This document shows positions 6,817 to 9,542 of a DNA stretch of 9,542 nt, one piece after another (the first letter of the stretch is position 1; every line of letters starts with the position of its first letter). The DNA comes from Methanomassiliicoccales archaeon (lineage in GTDB: Archaea; Thermoplasmatota; Thermoplasmata; Methanomassiliicoccales; UBA472): contig DUJZ01000175.1 in assembly GCA_013329565.1 (NCBI GenBank), positions 1-9,542 on the forward strand, given 5' to 3'. Position numbers and translations under genes: made by a program. The notes beneath the pieces were generated by a model. That model was not told where the DNA came from. It worked only from the letters and a program-made list of their open reading frames with translations, and made no database searches.

Positions 6817-7691
6817 TTGAAGAAAGGGCGAACGCTCTGGAACCGCTGGACCATATTCGGCGTCATGGCCCCCACCTATCTACTGGTGTACTTCCACCGG
6901 GTATCGCCGGCGGTATCGGCAACGACCTGCAGGAGTCTTTCGGCGTCAGTCTGACCGCTGTCGCCCTGCTCGGCTCTGCATATTGTTACGCCTACATGGT
7001 GATGCAGCTGCCCTGCGGTGCGCTCACTGACCGCTGGGGACCACGGCGCACGGTCTGCGCCCTCACCGCCCTCTCCGCCCTGGGAGCTTTCGTAACGGCC
7101 TTGGCCATCAGCTTTTAGATGGTCGTGGCCGGGAGGGTCATGATCGGTCCGGGAGTGGCCATGGTGTACGTCCCGACGTTAAAGGTCCTCTCATCCTGGT
7201 CCCGCCGGGACGAGTTCAGCACGCTGACCGGGGTGCTGCTGATGATCGGCAGCGTCGGCGGACCTGCGACTGCGGGACCGTTGGCGGCAATGTCCGATTA
7301 CGCCGGATGGCGACAGGTGTTCCTGGCCCTGGCGGTGCTTACGGCCGTGCTCACCTGGCTGATGTGGCCACTGGTTCGTGACCGGCCGCAGGACGTCGGG
7401 CTTCCCGCCGTCGAGGAGCTTGAGGAGGAGAAGGTCCCTCTGATCAGCGCCCTTCACCAGGTCTTCGGGTCCGGCATAAGGTTCTGGCCTTTCGCCATCA
7501 TCTTCTTCTTCATGTACGGGAGCCTGATGGTGTACCAGGGGCTGCTGGGCGGCCGGTTCTTCCGCGACGTGCTGGGCTGGGACAAGGCCGAGTACGGTCT
7601 CTCGCTGACCTTCGTCGGCCTGGGCATGATCTCCGCCCTCATGTCCAAGGAGCGGGTCTGGGCTGAACCGCTCGATCACCCTGGACGACCA
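6817..7691 (+). pseudogene. Decayed major facilitator superfamily transporter (frameshift, in-frame TAG, 3' truncation)
   Basis: The intact ancestor would be a 12-helix secondary transporter of about 400 residues. From TTG 6817 the frame reads through APTYLLVYFHRVSPAVSA, then loses register between about 6911 and 6922. The continuation, NDLQESFGVSLTAVALLGSA, is in another frame and is recovered by adding one base. It contains the MFS motif A, GALTDRWGPRR (loop 2-3). At 7116-7118 an in-frame TAG stands between A-I-S-F and M-V-V-A-G-R, where this family usually has Trp (TGG). The open frame then runs through helices 4-8, including WPFAIIFFFMYGSLMVYQG, until F-V-G-L-G-M near 7628, where similarity to MFS proteins fades. 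The last four helices are absent and the converging HemD gene ends at 7692. Substrate is unknown. A functional ORF from 7119 alone is unlikely. Confidence 0.8.
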
Positions 7692-8477
7692 TTAGAGCTC
7701 CAGATGGTCGACGAGCTTTCTGAGCAGGGCGGACGGTTCGGCCTTATCCGGGACCAGGTTCACTTTTATTCCGTAGGACTCCAGCTTCCCCTTGGTCTCC
7801 TGACCCATGGCCGCGATGACCGATCCTTCCAGCAACGACAGCGCCTCATCCTCCCCGCAGCGCTCCTCCAGCTGTACTAGGAACGCTTGAGCGTGTGCCG
7901 GGGTCGGGAAGACCAGAACGTCCACGTCGCCGTGGTCCAGGCGTTCCATGACATCCTGCATGTCCTCACCCTCGTCCAACAGCAGCGAGTACACCGGCAC
8001 GTCCTCCACCTTCCAGCCGGTGGCCTTGAGGCCCTCCTCAAGTAGCTTGGAGCCCTGGTCGGAGCGCAATAGGGCCACGGTGCCCCGGCGGGGCTGGGAA
8101 TTGATGTGCTGCACCAGCGCTTCAGTGGTGGCCTCCGGGGCCACGGACGAAACCTTCAGGCCGTTCCGCTCGGCGCTCTTGGCGGTGCGATCGCCGATCA
8201 CGATCAGTTCCGCTTTGGCCACCGCCTCCTTCGCCCGGTCCAGCATCTTGCGCTTCCTGGCCATGGTGACCACCGCATCGATGGCCGTAGGGCACGTGGC
8301 GACCAGGACATCGAAACGTCCAGAGAACAGGTCCATCAGGAACAGGGAGAAATTGGAATCGTCATTGGGCTCGGCGCGTAACGGGGACGCACAGATGAAA
8401 TCGGCCAGCTGGCGGTGCTCGCGGCACAATGGCATCCAGCGCTCCGGCGGCCCGACGATGACCACTACCTTCCTCAT
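7692..8477 (-). CDS. hemD: HemD-like uroporphyrinogen-III synthase paralogue, downstream copy
   Basis: HemD inverts ring D of hydroxymethylbilane and closes it to uroporphyrinogen III, the common precursor of siroheme, F430 and cobalamin. This 261-residue protein has the two-lobe HemD layout. Lobe 1 contains VATCPTAIDAV and GDRTAKSAERNGL with EATTEALV, and lobe 2 has LVFPTPAHAQAF and GQETKGKLESYGIKV. LLRSDQG (136-142) and Tyr163 in VPVYSLL lie at the hinge region. It is the more divergent of the tandem pair: the usual N-terminal R-P is replaced by V-G-P-P. It shares ICAS at residues 28-31 and LRSDQG with the next gene, so a local duplication is likely. ATG 8477 has no convincing Shine-Dalgarno site. 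It may be a second active HemD or a protein with a changed role; the sequence cannot tell. Confidence 0.78.
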   Translation of the reverse strand: MRKVVVIVGPPERWMPLCREHRQLADFICASPLRAEPNDDSNFSLFLMDLFSGRFDVLVATCPTAIDAVVTMARKRKMLDRAKEAVAKAELIVIGDRTAKSAERNGLKVSSVAPEATTEALVQHINSQPRRGTVALLRSDQGSKLLEEGLKATGWKVEDVPVYSLLLDEGEDMQDVMERLDHGDVDVLVFPTPAHAQAFLVQLEERCGEDEALSLLEGSVIAAMGQETKGKLESYGIKVNLVPDKAEPSALLRKLVDHLEL

Positions 8478-8483
8478 GGCCCT

Positions 8484-8511
8484 TCAAACGGCACCAGCAA
8501 TATTTACTTTA
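8484..8511 (-). promoter_or_regulatory. TATA-like element between the two HemD genes, possible leaderless start
   Basis: On the minus strand the 31-base gap contains TAAAGTAAATATTG (complement of 8498-8511), the only AT-rich stretch in this block. Its centre lies about 27 bases before the ATG at 8477, the spacing expected between an archaeal TATA box and a transcription start. The ATG also lacks a good ribosome binding site, which fits a leaderless message for the downstream HemD copy. It could equally be read through from cobA. Confidence 0.35.
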
Positions 8512-9258
8512 CTGGGCCATGGCCCTGCTGACCGCCGTCACCAGCTCGGGGAAGGTGGCCTGAGGGGAGGTCACCTGCACCTCCAGGCCGAGCGAGAGGA
8601 GCGTGTCCCTGGTCGGAGGTCCGATCGCTGCGTTCACAGCTTTCCATCTCCATGCCTCCCCGAACTTCTCCATCGCCCTTTCCATGATCAACCTGGCCGA
8701 AAGTGATGAGGTGTGAAGGACGGCGTCCACCCTTCCCTCGTACAATTGGTGAAGCGCGGCGTCCAGGAGTCCGTCCCGGTCTTCATGGAGCTCGTATACC
8801 ACCGATTCTCTGACAGGCCGGAACCCTTCCATGCCTTTTCGCAGTACGTCGTTGCCCTGATCGGACCGGAGCATCAGGACCGGGGTCTCGCCGTGCCGCA
8901 GAAGCTCCACCAGCCCTTCCGAGGTGTGTTCGGCGGGCAAAGTGACCTCAGATGCGCCGAGTTCCCTGAGCGCTCTGGCCGTGGGAGGCCCTATGGCCAC
9001 CAGTTCGGTGCCCGGATGCACTTCGTTCAATGCTTTCGGCGCCATCCGTTCGAAGGCGTGGACGGCGGTGACGCTGGCGAAGACCAGCGATCCGTAGCTT
9101 CCCTGACGAAGCCCTTCCATCATCTCGGCCGTCTCCGACGGGTGCAGATACTCCACCCTCACCACCGAAGCGCAGATGGCTTTCATGCCATGCGCCTCCA
9201 CGATAGACCTAGACTCTTCCCACTTGTCGCGGGGACGGATGACCAGCACCGTCCTCAT
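8509..9258 (-). CDS. hemD: Uroporphyrinogen-III synthase, HemD family, upstream copy
   Basis: This 249-residue protein is the more canonical HemD of the pair. It has VIRPRDKWEES at the N-terminus (the family's R-P motif), FASVTAVHAF (60-69), IGPPTARALRELG (89-101), HTSEGLVELL (111-120), LRSDQG (130-135), Tyr155, LHTSSLSARLI (181-191) and GPPTRDTLLSLGLEV (213-227). HemD sequences are poorly conserved, so this recognition rests on the pattern of the two lobes and on the neighbour cobA, with which it overlaps by ATGA. GGGGGA (complement of 9265-9270) is a clear ribosome binding site six bases from the ATG. It makes uroporphyrinogen III, the substrate of CobA, which explains the coupling. The stop is TAA at 8509-8511, 31 bases before the second copy. 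Confidence 0.87.
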   Translation of the reverse strand: MRTVLVIRPRDKWEESRSIVEAHGMKAICASVVRVEYLHPSETAEMMEGLRQGSYGSLVFASVTAVHAFERMAPKALNEVHPGTELVAIGPPTARALRELGASEVTLPAEHTSEGLVELLRHGETPVLMLRSDQGNDVLRKGMEGFRPVRESVVYELHEDRDGLLDAALHQLYEGRVDAVLHTSSLSARLIMERAMEKFGEAWRWKAVNAAIGPPTRDTLLSLGLEVQVTSPQATFPELVTAVSRAMAQ

Positions 9259-9542
9259 CGCAGGTCCCCCAGCATAGATCGGACGTTGACAACGCTCCCG
9301 ACCACGATGACCGCCGGGGAATCAATTTTCTCCTTTTCGCATTCCTCCGCCGCCCGGGAGACGGTGGTCACCAGCACCTTCTGTTCCCGGGAGGAGCCGT
9401 CCTGAACCACCGCCACCGGGGTGTCCGCTTCAACTCCGCCATCCATCAGACGGCGCATGTTGCGACCGAGGTTGGACATGCCCATCATGATGACCAGGGT
9501 CCCCCCGCTCCGCGCCAGGGCCGCCCAGTCCAGCCATTCCGC
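9255..9542 (-). CDS. cobA: Uroporphyrinogen-III C-methyltransferase, C-terminal 95 residues (5' end outside window)
   Basis: The enzyme (SUMT) uses two S-adenosylmethionine molecules to convert uroporphyrinogen III to precorrin-2, the branch point to siroheme, F430 and cobalamin. The frame is open to the window edge. Visible are EWLDWAALARSGGTLVIMMGM, typical of the central SUMT domain, then a D-T-P-V-A-V-V-Q-D-G-S segment with R-E-Q-K-V, and I-D-S-P-A-V-I-V-V-G-S-V-V near the end, which is the conserved SUMT tail. The SAM-binding N-terminal loop lies beyond the window. A monofunctional SUMT is likely because no HemD domain is fused after it; instead separate HemD genes follow, the first overlapping by ATGA. 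Fusions upstream cannot be ruled out. Confidence 0.92.
   Translation of the reverse strand, partial: AEWLDWAALARSGGTLVIMMGMSNLGRNMRRLMDGGVEADTPVAVVQDGSSREQKVLVTTVSRAAEECEKEKIDSPAVIVVGSVVNVRSMLGDLR

Noticed and set aside
7629..7695. Possible surviving C-terminal tail of the transporter in another frame (ending R-S-I-T-L-D-D-H, then TAG at 7693)
   Set aside because: The stretch is too short to recognise and shows no family motif.
7119..7880. Plus-strand ORF as an independent half-size transporter
   Set aside because: Its ATG is preceded by in-frame transporter sequence and a TAG. It lacks the first three helices and the last four, has no ribosome binding site, and its tail is merely antisense to hemD.
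7948..8706. Plus-strand open frame of 252 codons opposite the HemD genes
   Set aside because: It has Ser/Thr/Arg-rich composition and no domain, and it lies antisense to HemD copies whose family motifs are visible.

Overview
The window is a GC-rich, gene-dense stretch that reads as the chromosome of a methanogenic or methanogen-related archaeon. Evidence for this is the AT-rich TATA-like elements in the few gaps, a bare T-run terminator, GGGGGA/GGAGG-type ribosome binding sites and many ATGA stop/start overlaps. Cobalt uptake and early corrinoid/siroheme genes also lie side by side. A high-GC Thermoplasmata relative such as Methanomassiliicoccales is my best guess, but this is inference from gene content and no marker gene in the window fixes it.

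Region 1 (1-4078, + strand) is the distal part of a tryptophan operon, trpD (5' end outside the window)-trpC-trpF-trpB-trpA. Every junction is a 1-base or 4-base overlap, so the five enzymes from anthranilate to tryptophan are probably translationally coupled. TrpC carries an unusual replacement of the normally conserved Glu-Ser-Gly active-site motif.

Region 2 (4079-6760, + strand) starts with an AT-rich promoter gap that contains a perfect 7-3-7 inverted repeat, a likely operator. It is followed by a complete ECF-type cobalt (or nickel) importer, cbiM-cbiN-cbiQ-cbiO, and a T6 terminator. The start of cbiM is odd: family knowledge and the ribosome-binding site both point to an ACG codon where ATG is expected.

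Region 3 (6817-7691, + strand) is a broken major facilitator superfamily transporter. It has an intact TTG start and Shine-Dalgarno site, but also a frameshift, an in-frame TAG and a missing last third.

Region 4 (9542-7692, - strand) converges on it and encodes the end of a uroporphyrinogen-III C-methyltransferase (cobA) followed by two tandem HemD-like uroporphyrinogen-III synthase paralogues. CobA and HemD form and methylate uroporphyrinogen III, the precursor of siroheme, coenzyme F430 and cobalamin, so this block and the cobalt importer plausibly serve the same end, corrinoid supply. I see no CRISPR array, insertion sequence, tRNA or rRNA, and no evidence of a wholly new system. The unusual signals are local: the cbiM start, its operator, the HemD pair, the TrpC motif loss and the decayed transporter.
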